A stretch of DNA of 7,670 nt from Proteobacteria bacterium UBA1148. GTDB taxonomy: Bacteria > Pseudomonadota > Gammaproteobacteria > Steroidobacterales > Rariloculaceae. Location of the stretch: contig DBZY01000049.1 of assembly GCA_002311835.1 (NCBI GenBank), forward strand, positions 39,488-47,157. Reading direction: 5' to 3'. Under the pieces are notes generated by a model. That model was not told where the DNA came from. It saw only the letters and a program-made list of their open reading frames with translations, and searched no databases. Of this stretch, positions 1 to 6,653 are shown in pieces (the stretch's first letter is position 1; the number at the start of each line of letters is the position of its first letter). The position numbers and the translations under genes are program-made.

Positions 1-423
1 GAGCGGACGTTGCGGGAGTTCTGGATGGACGGGCGAGAGATTCCATCCACAGAGGACATGGACAACATTGGACCGTCGTGGTACGGGCACTCGGTTGCCG
101 AGTGGCAGGGTGACGAGCTCGTGGTTAACACTGCCGGCCTGGATGACCGCGCCTGGTTGGACACGGCGGGTCACGTGAAGAGCTTCGAGGCGCGGATAGA
201 GGAGCGATTCAGAAGAATCGATGCCGATACGCTCGAGGTTCGGATGATGCTTTATGATCCGACGTACTACACTGAACCCTGGGCGGCGCGCCCGCTCGTG
301 TTCACACGGGAGCCGCGGGAGAGGCTCACTTATTTCGGCTGGTACGGGATATTTTCCGGGATTTCGGATCTAATGTGTGCGCCGATGAATTTCCAAGAGC
401 TGCACAGGGAAGGTGCCTATTAA
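1..423 (+). CDS. Uncharacterised protein, C-terminal 140 residues (5' end outside window)
   Basis: The frame is open from the first base to a TAA stop, so the gene begins outside the window; the TTG at position 10 is just an internal Leu codon. Visible landmarks in order are a WMDGR motif (residues 8-12 of the visible part), SWYGHSVAEWQGDELVVNT (residues 26-44), a D-R-x-W-L-D segment, ERFRR, a DPTYYTEPW stretch and a C-terminal DLMCAP. This succession (MDGR, then W-x-G-x-S-V-x-x-W-x-G-D-x-L-V-V-x-T, then DPxxYxxPW, then a Cys-Pro tail) matches, from memory, an uncharacterised family common in Acidobacteria and some gammaproteobacteria, whose full-length members often carry a signal peptide. 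No catalytic function is known to me. It overlaps the GTG proposed for hemX by 11 bases. Being coding is nearly certain; the family assignment is moderately sure, and no function is claimed. Confidence 0.8.
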   Translation, partial: ERTLREFWMDGREIPSTEDMDNIGPSWYGHSVAEWQGDELVVNTAGLDDRAWLDTAGHVKSFEARIEERFRRIDADTLEVRMMLYDPTYYTEPWAARPLVFTREPRERLTYFGWYGIFSGISDLMCAPMNFQELHREGAY

Positions 424-1531
424 TTCCGCCGACACGAGAGGCGGTGCTGCGGATGAGCCGGAGGGCTCTGACATAGTGTCCGCTAGCGAGACATCTGGGC
501 CACAAAGGATGGGCAAAGGACTCTACATAGTCGGGTTTTTCGCGTTGGCGGTTGCCTTTTTAGCTGCATCAGCGTCGGGGTTTCTCTGGTGGCAATACCG
601 CCAGTTTTACGTCGCCCTGGATCAGGCCGATTCTGATTCCGTAGTTTCCATCCAGGATATCCGGGCCAGCATCTTAAGTCTTGCCGACTCCCTAGGGGAT
701 AGGGTAGAGGCTCTCCAGGAATCCGATGAACTCGCGCTTGATGTTGCGCGAGACATGAACAGACTCTTGGAGGGACTGCCCGAGCGACTCCGTTTGCTGG
801 AGGAGCGAGTCAACGCCGTACAAGGAACATCTGCCGATGCTAAACGCCGATGGTTGCGAGCGGAGGCGGAGTACTATTTATCGGTTGCCAACACAGAACT
901 GATCTTAGGTGGTCGTTGGCAAAACGCAATTGATGCTCTGGAGTTTGCCGACGGCAAGTTGCGCGAGTTGGGAAGCCCATCTTTCAGTGGGGTGCGTCAG
1001 CTGATCTACGAAGAATTGCAGGCACTTCGTGGTGTGCAGTTGCCTGACGTAGAAGGCTTGAGTTATAGCCTCGCACGACTTGCTGACGGAGTTGAGTCGT
1101 TGCCGCTGGGTGCTGTTGTGCCGACGAGCCCCGTAACCGATGAAGAGATGCTTGAGAGTGCTGAGCCCGGGTTGAACAGAATCTGGCTGAGCCTGAAACA
1201 GGCCATCACAGGAATGATTAGTGTTGAACGTGGCGATGGTTCATTGTACCGAGCGCTTACAGTGGAGGGGCAGGTGCTGGTGCGCAGGCGGCTCGAACTG
1301 GAGCTGGAAATGGCAAGGCTGGGTCTGCTACAAGGTCAGGCGGAAGTCTTCCAGGTCAGTTTGAATGCGGCCAGGATATTGCTGATCAGAGAGTTCGAAA
1401 GATCCAATCCCGCGGTGGAAAGTACGACTGTGCTTATCGAAGAACTGTTGCGTCTGGAAGTCGATCCGGCACGCCCCGACATCAGCGGCTCTCTAAATCT
1501 TTTGCGCAGTCTTCCGGACAGAGAAGGCTGA
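413..1531 (+). CDS. hemX: HemX family membrane protein (often misnamed uroporphyrinogen-III C-methyltransferase)
   Basis: From GTG 413 the protein has 372 residues: an acidic, probably disordered cytoplasmic tail (1-35), one transmembrane helix (about 36-60, ending FLWWQYRQF), a coiled-coil stretch (about 75-140), and the conserved HemX core with W-L-R-A-E-A-E-Y-Y-L-S-V-A-N and later DVEGLSYSLARLADGVESLPL (split by family as a helical domain). It lacks the tetrapyrrole methylase fold, so the methyltransferase name carried by many database entries is not supported. HemX proteins are encoded next to HemY; their biochemical role is unsettled. The start is uncertain: GTG 413 gives an N-tail as long as in E. 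coli HemX but has no well-spaced ribosome site, whereas GTG 476 has GGAGG at 460-464 and would give 351 residues. ATG 509 is a third option. The stop overlaps the hemY ATG by one base, suggesting coupled translation. Confidence 0.92.
   Translation: MPINSADTRGGAADEPEGSDIVSASETSGPQRMGKGLYIVGFFALAVAFLAASASGFLWWQYRQFYVALDQADSDSVVSIQDIRASILSLADSLGDRVEALQESDELALDVARDMNRLLEGLPERLRLLEERVNAVQGTSADAKRRWLRAEAEYYLSVANTELILGGRWQNAIDALEFADGKLRELGSPSFSGVRQLIYEELQALRGVQLPDVEGLSYSLARLADGVESLPLGAVVPTSPVTDEEMLESAEPGLNRIWLSLKQAITGMISVERGDGSLYRALTVEGQVLVRRRLELELEMARLGLLQGQAEVFQVSLNAARILLIREFERSNPAVESTTVLIEELLRLEVDPARPDISGSLNLLRSLPDREG
460..478 (+). promoter_or_regulatory. Candidate ribosome binding site and alternative GTG start of hemX
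   Basis: GGAGG at 460-464 is followed 11 bases later by an in-frame GTG at 476. It is the best Shine-Dalgarno match near the hemX N-terminus. If used, hemX would no longer overlap the upstream gene and its membrane helix would begin about 15 residues from the N-terminus. The spacing is longer than ideal, so this remains an alternative to GTG 413. Confidence 0.4.
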
Positions 1532-2817
1532 TGCGTGTTGGACTATGGGGTCTAACGGCCGTATTTCTCGGCGCACTTGCCGCACACTTCCTGCTACAAG
1601 ATCGTGGCTATGTAATGATCAACTTTCTGGGCTACGTCATTGAGATGTCCGTTCCAGCATTGTTGTTTGCGCTGGTGGCGGCATACGCAGGTGTCCGAGC
1701 GTTGGTCGCGTTGTGGCGTGCCCCCCGCCGGCTCGGTAAAGCAGTCGCTGAACGACGTGTTAGACGAGCTGGCGAGAAGTTAACCCAAGGACTGATTCAT
1801 ATTGCTGAGGGTGATTGGTCAAAGGGCGAGCGTCTTTTGGCGCATGGCCTCAGAGGCACGGATGCGCCGCTGATTAACTATCTCATGGCAGCTCGAGCAG
1901 CTCAGCTGCAGGGCTCCGATAGACGTCGTGATGAGTGGCTAAAACTGGCATACGAAGAAATGCCTGAGGCGGAAATCGCCATCCTCTTAACACAAGCTGA
2001 GTTGCAACTGGAGCATGAAGAGTTTGAACGGGCTTTGGCCACGTTGAGTCGGATCCAAGAAGCCCACACGAATCACCCTGTGGCGCTTGTTCTGCTCGCT
2101 AAGATCTATCAGGCGCTGGAGGACTGGGATCATCTCATCGCATTGCTGCCCCAGCTCGGGGATGCACGACTGGATGCCAGTGAACTAGAGGGGTTATCTG
2201 CCTCGGCACTGGAGGGTTACTCGGCCCGGTCCGGCATTACCCATGATGATTTAGAGCGTGTCTGGGCCCAATTACCGCCACCATTGCGTAAGGCGCCGCG
2301 ACTAATCGCGCTTTATGCAATGGCGCTGAGCATGCTCGGTCGCGGTGCTGAGGCAGAGAAGGAAGTACGAGGTGCGCTGAAAAGAAAGTGGGATGAGAAT
2401 CTGGTTCTCACCTATGGACGTATTCGGGGAGGCGGCACGGAAAAACAGTTACGACGAACAGAGGAGTGGCTCAAGGTCCACGCTGAAGACGGTGCACTAT
2501 TACTTACGGCAGCAAGACTGTGCATGGGATTAGAGCTTTGGGGCAAGGCCCGTAGTTACCTCGAATCCAGTCTTTCCATGTTTCCTAGAGCAGATGCGTA
2601 TGCTTTGTACGGCCGTCTTCTCAACCACTTCGGTGAAGAAGATAACGCTGCACGGGCATTTCAGTCTGGCCTGGGGTTGATGACGAGCGCCGCTGAAGAA
2701 CTGCCCGTGCTGGATGCGCCAGAGACCCTTGTTGGGGGGGACGAGAGCAAAGCTTCCGGGAAGCCGCTGAAGCCGTCTATCGAGGCCGAGAGCGTCGTGA
2801 ATCCAACCACCCAATAA
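1531..2817 (+). CDS. hemY: HemY family TPR membrane protein
   Basis: The 428-residue protein begins with two hydrophobic segments (about 2-22 and 40-62) separated by the family hallmark DRGYVMINFLGYVIEMS, then a basic stretch (RAPRRLGKAVAERRVRR) and a long helical region of TPR-like repeats (about 80-385) with pairs such as the AEGDWSKGERLLAHGL segment and EEFERALATLSRIQ. This is the proteobacterial HemY, an inner-membrane TPR protein encoded with HemX. It is unrelated to the protoporphyrinogen oxidase also called HemY in Bacillus. A role in a late step or organisation of haem synthesis has been proposed but the activity is not established. The ATG overlaps the hemX stop (TGATG) with GAGAAGG just upstream, so translation is probably coupled. 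The last 41 bases overlap the 3' end of the minus-strand ParA gene. A run of seven G (2734-2740) lies in the low-complexity tail. Confidence 0.95.
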   Translation: MRVGLWGLTAVFLGALAAHFLLQDRGYVMINFLGYVIEMSVPALLFALVAAYAGVRALVALWRAPRRLGKAVAERRVRRAGEKLTQGLIHIAEGDWSKGERLLAHGLRGTDAPLINYLMAARAAQLQGSDRRRDEWLKLAYEEMPEAEIAILLTQAELQLEHEEFERALATLSRIQEAHTNHPVALVLLAKIYQALEDWDHLIALLPQLGDARLDASELEGLSASALEGYSARSGITHDDLERVWAQLPPPLRKAPRLIALYAMALSMLGRGAEAEKEVRGALKRKWDENLVLTYGRIRGGGTEKQLRRTEEWLKVHAEDGALLLTAARLCMGLELWGKARSYLESSLSMFPRADAYALYGRLLNHFGEEDNAARAFQSGLGLMTSAAEELPVLDAPETLVGGDESKASGKPLKPSIEAESVVNPTTQ

Positions 2818-3418
2818 GCGGATCCCATTGCTCCCAGTCTGGCCATGCTAGGTAGGGGGGTAGCTCGTGAATACCTAAGCCTCGTTGGTAAGCACGGATA
2901 TAGTTTTGTGCTTCCCGAAGTATCGCGATGTAAGGAACCTTTAGATGCTCAAGGTAGGCATCCAATTCTTCGAAAATCAGGGTATTTTCCTTTACTCGAT
3001 TAGCTACTGCGGCAACCTTAGCTTTTTTGTTTGCTATTTTGCCTTTCTTCAGCAGTTCGGCAATGAACTCGGCACCGGCTTTCATATCAATCGGTGAAGG
3101 CAAGACAGGCACAATAATCGTGTCGGCATGATTCACTAGTGCCGTGAGCTCCGGGCCATGAGACCGAGCAGGTGCGTCGATAATCAAATATTCCGTGCTG
3201 CGGGGCATATGACGTAGACCGTCATCAAAGGCCGCTAATCCCGTGATCGTCGCCTTGTCCTCGGGGCGTTCGTCGAGCCAGCTGAGCGAAGAAGCCTGAG
3301 GGTCATAGTCCGCCAGAGTGGTCTCATATCCTTCTGAGGCGTAATAGGCGGCGAGATTGGTTGCAATAGTACTCTTTCCGCATCCGCCTTTGGCGTTAGT
3401 TACTAGTATGTGTCTCAT
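2777..3418 (-). CDS. Orphan ParA/MinD-type ATPase
   Basis: The product has 213 residues and is a compact ParA-superfamily ATPase that probably acts as a nucleoid- or surface-binding positioning protein. The deviant Walker A motif is NAKGGCGKST (residues 8-17) with signature Lys10 and Lys15; Walker A' is DYDPQ (37-41); the Walker B region is LIIDAPA (78-84); then comes VPVLPSPIDM (103-112). There is no N-terminal helix-turn-helix of the kind found in plasmid P1-type ParA, so it resembles the small chromosomal and orphan types (the group that includes McdA and PpfA). ATG 3418 is preferred over the TTG at 3430 because GGGAG (3424-3428) sits five bases before it. No ParB, parS-like repeat or other partner gene is seen beside it. 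It follows ubiD by 81 bases on the same strand and may be co-transcribed with it. The ATPase assignment is firm; the cargo is unknown. Confidence 0.93.
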   Translation of the reverse strand: MRHILVTNAKGGCGKSTIATNLAAYYASEGYETTLADYDPQASSLSWLDERPEDKATITGLAAFDDGLRHMPRSTEYLIIDAPARSHGPELTALVNHADTIIVPVLPSPIDMKAGAEFIAELLKKGKIANKKAKVAAVANRVKENTLIFEELDAYLEHLKVPYIAILREAQNYIRAYQRGLGIHELPPYLAWPDWEQWDPLIGWLDSRRSRPR

Positions 3419-3499
3419 CGATTCTCCCAAGGTACGTGCCCGGGCTGTTATTTTTTAAAGAGAAGCCGCAGTTGCGCGAGACCATTAAAGTAGCCAAGC
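3419..3499 (-). other. Spacer between ubiD and the ParA-type gene
   Basis: This 81-base gap holds the ParA ribosome site (GGGAG at 3424-3428), an 8-base palindrome GCCCGGGC (3438-3445) and an AT-rich patch (about 3449-3459). I see no stem followed by a T-run that would act as a terminator for ubiD and no well-spaced -35/-10 pair. Read-through from ubiD is therefore the simplest reading, but a weak internal promoter cannot be excluded. Confidence 0.5.
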
Positions 3500-5053
3500 T
3501 TATGATAAATGTCCATTCTCTGGTGACGACGAGTTGATACCAAGCTGATCCCATAACTCGTCTACGCGAGCGATAATTTTCGCATTCATTTCTATGGGGG
3601 TCCCCCAGCGGCGATCGGTCTCGCCCGGCCACTTGTTGGTAGCATCGAATCCCATCTTTCCTCCCAAACCGGCAACCGGGGACGCAAAATCTAGGTAATC
3701 TATCGGCGTGGATTCTACCAGTTGAGTATCTCGTACCGGGTCCATTCGTGTGCTTATCGCCCAAATGACATCTGCCCAGTTACGGGGGTCAATATCGTCG
3801 TCGACGACAATAACTAGCTTCGTATAGAGGAACTGGCGCAGGAAAGACCAAATACCAAACATGATACGCCGGGCGTGGCCAGGATATTGCTTTCGGATGC
3901 TGACGACTGCAATGCGATAAGAGCAGGCTTCGCTGGGGAGGTAGAAATCCACGATCTCGGGGAACTGGGTTTTCAGTATGGGGACAAAAACATCGTTCAA
4001 TGCCAAACCCAACATAGCAGGTTCATCCGGTGGTCGTCCGGTATATGTGGTGTGATAAATAGGGTTGCGGCGGTGAGTGATCCGTTCAATAGTCATTACT
4101 GGAAAACGCTCGACCTCATTGTAATAGCCGGTGTGATCTCCAAACGGGCCTTCGTCCGCCGTGTCTTCCGGTGCGATAAAGCCTTCAAGCGTTATTTCTG
4201 CGTTAGCCGGTACTTTCAGATCTGACCCAAGACAAGTCGTGAGCGTCGTCCGCGCTCCCCGCATGAGGCCAGCAAACGCGTACTCAGATAGCGTATCCGG
4301 AATCGGCGTAACAGCGGCTAATAAAGTTGCGGGGTCGGCACCTATACTGACTGCTACTGGAAAGGGCTCCTCTGGGGTTGCTTCGCGCCACGCTGCAAAG
4401 TCGGTGGCGCCGCCACGATGTGGGAGCCACCGCATGATGAGCCTGTTCCTGCCTATTACTTGCTGGCGGTAGACGCCAAGGTTCTGTCTCGAATTCACCG
4501 AATCCCGTCCAGGCCCTCGGGTGGTTGTCAACCCCCAGGTGATCAGAGGGCCAGCATCTCCTGGCCAACAGGTTTGAATAGGCCATGCCGTCAGATCCAC
4601 ATCCTGCCCTTCAAGTACAATCTCCTGGCAGGGCCCGTTTTTGATGAGGCGAGGAGCCATATTTAGGATTTTCTTGACTAAGGGCAGTTTTTGCCATGCA
4701 TCCCCTAGTCCACGTGGTGGTTCCGGGGCTCTTAGCGAGGCGAGCAGTTGGCCGAGTTCCTCAAATACGGTGGTCGACTCAGCACCCAGGGCAGTGGCAA
4801 TTCTCTGCTGTGTGCCAAATAGGTTAGCTAATATCGGGACCTTGGCACCGGTCGGTTGCGTAAACAAAAGTGCGGGGCCGCCTTGTTCGAGAGTCCGGCG
4901 ACATACTTCGGTAAGTTCCAGGTGGGGGTCCACTGGTACATCGATGCGCTTAAGTTCCCCATGTGCTTCGAGTTCGGAGAGAAAAGTTCTCAGGTCATCG
5001 AAGTGAGCTTTGGGTTTGGGGGCGGGTGAATCCACTATAATCCTCTCGCTCAA
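3500..5053 (-). CDS. ubiD: UbiD, 4-hydroxy-3-polyprenylbenzoate decarboxylase
   Basis: The 517-residue protein is a UbiD-family decarboxylase that removes the carboxyl group of 4-hydroxy-3-polyprenylbenzoate in ubiquinone synthesis, using prenylated FMN supplied by UbiX (not in this window). All key residues line up with the E. coli enzyme as I recall it: the metal ligands correspond to Asn191 (in RQNLGVYRQQ) and Glu257 (in LSEYAFAG), the prenyl-FMN contacts to VYR 194-196, RWL 208-210 and Arg213-Gly214, and the active-site acid to Asp306 (in EGPFGDHTGYY). It is slightly longer than E. coli UbiD (497), through an N-terminal extension and about four extra residues at GRDSVNS (182-188). The start is TTG 5053, with a consensus GGAGG (5059-5063) five bases before it. 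It diverges from dapF across only 32 bases, and the orphan ParA gene lies downstream. Confidence 0.96.
   Translation of the reverse strand: MSERIIVDSPAPKPKAHFDDLRTFLSELEAHGELKRIDVPVDPHLELTEVCRRTLEQGGPALLFTQPTGAKVPILANLFGTQQRIATALGAESTTVFEELGQLLASLRAPEPPRGLGDAWQKLPLVKKILNMAPRLIKNGPCQEIVLEGQDVDLTAWPIQTCWPGDAGPLITWGLTTTRGPGRDSVNSRQNLGVYRQQVIGRNRLIMRWLPHRGGATDFAAWREATPEEPFPVAVSIGADPATLLAAVTPIPDTLSEYAFAGLMRGARTTLTTCLGSDLKVPANAEITLEGFIAPEDTADEGPFGDHTGYYNEVERFPVMTIERITHRRNPIYHTTYTGRPPDEPAMLGLALNDVFVPILKTQFPEIVDFYLPSEACSYRIAVVSIRKQYPGHARRIMFGIWSFLRQFLYTKLVIVVDDDIDPRNWADVIWAISTRMDPVRDTQLVESTPIDYLDFASPVAGLGGKMGFDATNKWPGETDRRWGTPIEMNAKIIARVDELWDQLGINSSSPENGHLS
5036..5041 (+). promoter_or_regulatory. Possible -10 box for the dapF operon
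   Basis: A perfect TATAAT occurs 44 bases before the dapF ATG, inside the first codons of the divergent ubiD. The intergenic gap is just 32 bases, so a dapF promoter would have to overlap ubiD. No good TTGACA-like hexamer lies at 16-18 bases spacing (the region is G/T-rich), and there is no TG extension, so this is a weak prediction. Confidence 0.28.
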
Positions 5054-5063
5054 GTTAACCTCC
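5053..5063 (-). promoter_or_regulatory. Strong ribosome binding site that decides a TTG start for ubiD
   Basis: On the minus strand GGAGG (5059-5063) precedes TTG (5053-5051) by five bases. No in-frame ATG or GTG with a comparable site lies near the N-terminus: the ATG at 5075 reaches a TAA after six codons and lacks its own Shine-Dalgarno. A rare start codon paired with a consensus site suggests tuned rather than weak translation. Confidence 0.7.
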
Positions 5064-5085
5064 AGCGAAGAGCATTACCAGTATT

Positions 5086-5910
5086 ATGGAACTGGAATTT
5101 ACAAAGATGCACAGTACCGGCAACGACTTTATGGTCGTTCGCTGGCCCGAAGGCGTCGATTTGCCGGGCAGCAATGTCATCCGTGGCTGGGCAGACAGAT
5201 GCAGGGGAGTCGGGTTCGACCAGTTGCTGGTCCTGGAAACATCAGAACAGGCTGAGCTAGCGGCGTTCTATCGGGTATTCAACGCCGACGGCTCGGAGGT
5301 TGAACAATGCGGAAACGGGGCTCGTTGTGTAGCCCGATACCTGATAGGGGATGAAGAAAGCGCCACCCTGACCCTGGGGAGCTTGGCGGGGACCGTGGAG
5401 GCAAGGCTACAGTCCAACGGAGATGTGACGGTTAATCTCGGTGAACCCGATTATGATCCTCGAACCGTGCCATTGCGGGCGAATTTAAAGTCCGGTCGTT
5501 ATCAGCTAGATCTGGAAAATGGGAGCGTGGAATTCGGTGCGGTTTCCATAGGAAATCCCCACGCTGTCATCCGGGTGGATTCAGTCGACACAGCTCCGGT
5601 CGGTATACTGGGACCTGAGCTTCAGAGTCACTCTTTATTCCCGGAGGGGGTAAACGTTGGTTTCCTCGAGGTGCTGAGTGAGGCACATGTGCGGCTGCGC
5701 GTTTTGGAACGCGGGGCTGGAGAAACACAGTCTTGCGGGACGGGAGCTGCCGCCGCTGTTGCTGTTGGTAGGCTCTGGGGCCTGGTAGGGGATCATGTGC
5801 AGGTGGAGCTGCCCGGCGGCACATTAATTGTGAAGTGGTTAGGACCAGGGTATCCATTGTGGTTGTCTGGGTCGGCGATTAGGGTATTCGATGGACGAAT
5901 AGAGCTATGA
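5086..5910 (+). CDS. dapF: Diaminopimelate epimerase
   Basis: DapF interconverts LL- and meso-diaminopimelate in the cytoplasm, giving the meso form used for lysine and for peptidoglycan cross-linking. At 274 residues it has the usual length. The two catalytic cysteines of this cofactor-independent racemase are present: Cys75 in the EQCGNGARC motif and Cys217 in SCGTGAAAA, one in each of the two similar domains. Other family marks are KMHSTGNDF (7-15), FNADGSE (65-71), GNPHAV (156-161), EGVNVGFLE (187-195) and ERGAGET (208-214). The C-terminal motif reads LSGSAIRVFDG, where many homologues have TGPA; this Ser for Pro change is away from the active site. ATG 5086 is the canonical start although the upstream GAAGAG (5067-5072) is distant. 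The stop shares ATGA with the next gene, so they form an operon. Confidence 0.98.
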   Translation: MELEFTKMHSTGNDFMVVRWPEGVDLPGSNVIRGWADRCRGVGFDQLLVLETSEQAELAAFYRVFNADGSEVEQCGNGARCVARYLIGDEESATLTLGSLAGTVEARLQSNGDVTVNLGEPDYDPRTVPLRANLKSGRYQLDLENGSVEFGAVSIGNPHAVIRVDSVDTAPVGILGPELQSHSLFPEGVNVGFLEVLSEAHVRLRVLERGAGETQSCGTGAAAAVAVGRLWGLVGDHVQVELPGGTLIVKWLGPGYPLWLSGSAIRVFDGRIEL

Positions 5911-6653
5911 GCCAGCATAAGGACGAAGCGGCTATCGAAGAAACACTCTCAGAGGATGAGATCGCGGGGTATCTTCACAGGCACCCGAACTTTTTCGAGC
6001 GGCACTCTGATCTTCTGATGAGGCTTAAATTGATCCACCAACCTGGGAGTGCTGCTGTATCACTGGTTGAGCGACAGGTCGCTATCCTCCGCCAGCGCAA
6101 TAGCGAACTTGAGCGACAGCTCAAGGATTTCGTAGCGGTTGCCAAAGATAACCATGCACTTGTAGAAAAGATTCATCAGCTCGCGGTTACTCTCATGGAA
6201 CCCAGGAGTGGAGCAGAACGGGTGGAGATTCTTGAGACCAGCCTAAGAGAAGACTTTCTGGCAGAGCGGGTCGTGTTAGTCCTATTTTCTTCGCCTTTGG
6301 ACGCGCCGCTTTCAGATGGAGGATTTGTGAAAATTGTTGATCGTAATGATGCTGGACTCAAGCCGTTTACGAGTTTTCTCAAGTCTGGTCAGCCCCGATG
6401 CGGATTACTTCGCGGCCGCCAGAAAACCTTTGCTTTTGCGGATAGTAAGGCTGAGATCAATTCGGCTGCGTTTATCCCCCTCGGAGAAAACGTGGAGCTC
6501 GGTTTTCTTATAATCGGAAGCCAAGACCCGGACTACTTTCACCCCGGGAAGGCCATGGATTTTTTGAGTCGGTTGGGCGAGCTAGTCACAGTGGTTCTAA
6601 TGGGTGAATCAGTTGTACAAGCAACGAGCGGACCGAATGCTGCTGGATCTTAA
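5907..6653 (+). CDS. DUF484 family protein (GAF-like)
   Basis: The 248-residue protein matches the DUF484 family, found between dapF and xerC in many gammaproteobacteria; no biochemical function is known to me. The N-terminal part has the family signature YLHRHPNFFERHSDLLMRL (22-40), followed by VSLVERQVAILRQRN and a coiled coil (about 50-95). The C-terminal half (about 105-235) looks like a GAF fold, with AAFIPLGENVELGFLIIGS (187-205) and the closing FHPGKAMDFLSRLGELV helix. Residues expected for cyclic nucleotide binding are not recognisable, so ligand binding is open; a dimerising scaffold or sensor role is inference. It begins in the ATGA overlap with dapF and its end overlaps xerC, which implies one transcript and translational coupling. 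Confidence 0.95.
   Translation: MSQHKDEAAIEETLSEDEIAGYLHRHPNFFERHSDLLMRLKLIHQPGSAAVSLVERQVAILRQRNSELERQLKDFVAVAKDNHALVEKIHQLAVTLMEPRSGAERVEILETSLREDFLAERVVLVLFSSPLDAPLSDGGFVKIVDRNDAGLKPFTSFLKSGQPRCGLLRGRQKTFAFADSKAEINSAAFIPLGENVELGFLIIGSQDPDYFHPGKAMDFLSRLGELVTVVLMGESVVQATSGPNAAGS

Noticed and set aside
413..1531. Uroporphyrinogen-III C-methyltransferase activity for the HemX product
   Set aside because: No tetrapyrrole methylase domain or SAM-binding motif is visible; the name is a common propagated misannotation for HemX.
3419..3430. TTG 3430 as start of the ParA-type gene
   Set aside because: This TTG is part of the TTGGGAGA ribosome site for ATG 3418, and ParA proteins normally begin a few residues before the Walker A strand.
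3431..3460. GCCCGGGC followed by a T-rich stretch on the plus strand, resembling a terminator
   Set aside because: The palindrome has no loop and no plus-strand gene ends nearby; hemY ended some 600 bases earlier.
3480..3520. TGGACA and TTTAAT on the minus strand near the ubiD stop as a ParA promoter
   Set aside because: The spacer is 20 bases, too long for a sigma70 promoter, and no better pair was found.
3875..4225. Plus-strand open frame of 116 codons inside ubiD
   Set aside because: It lies antisense to a region of ubiD with fully conserved family motifs, has no ribosome site and no recognisable protein features.
4641..5006. Plus-strand open frame of 121 codons opposite the ubiD N-terminal part
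   Set aside because: The Ser/Arg/Pro-rich composition is typical of antisense translation of a real gene; no family features.
5055..5075. Six-codon leader frame (ATG 5075 to TAA 5055) before ubiD on the minus strand
   Set aside because: It has no ribosome site and contains the ubiD Shine-Dalgarno itself; it is most easily explained by chance.
6604..6636. Eleven extra N-terminal residues of XerC from GTG 6604
   Set aside because: Starting at ATG 6637 places the catalytic residues at the same numbers as E. coli XerC, and the extension would deepen the overlap with DUF484; kept only as an alternative.
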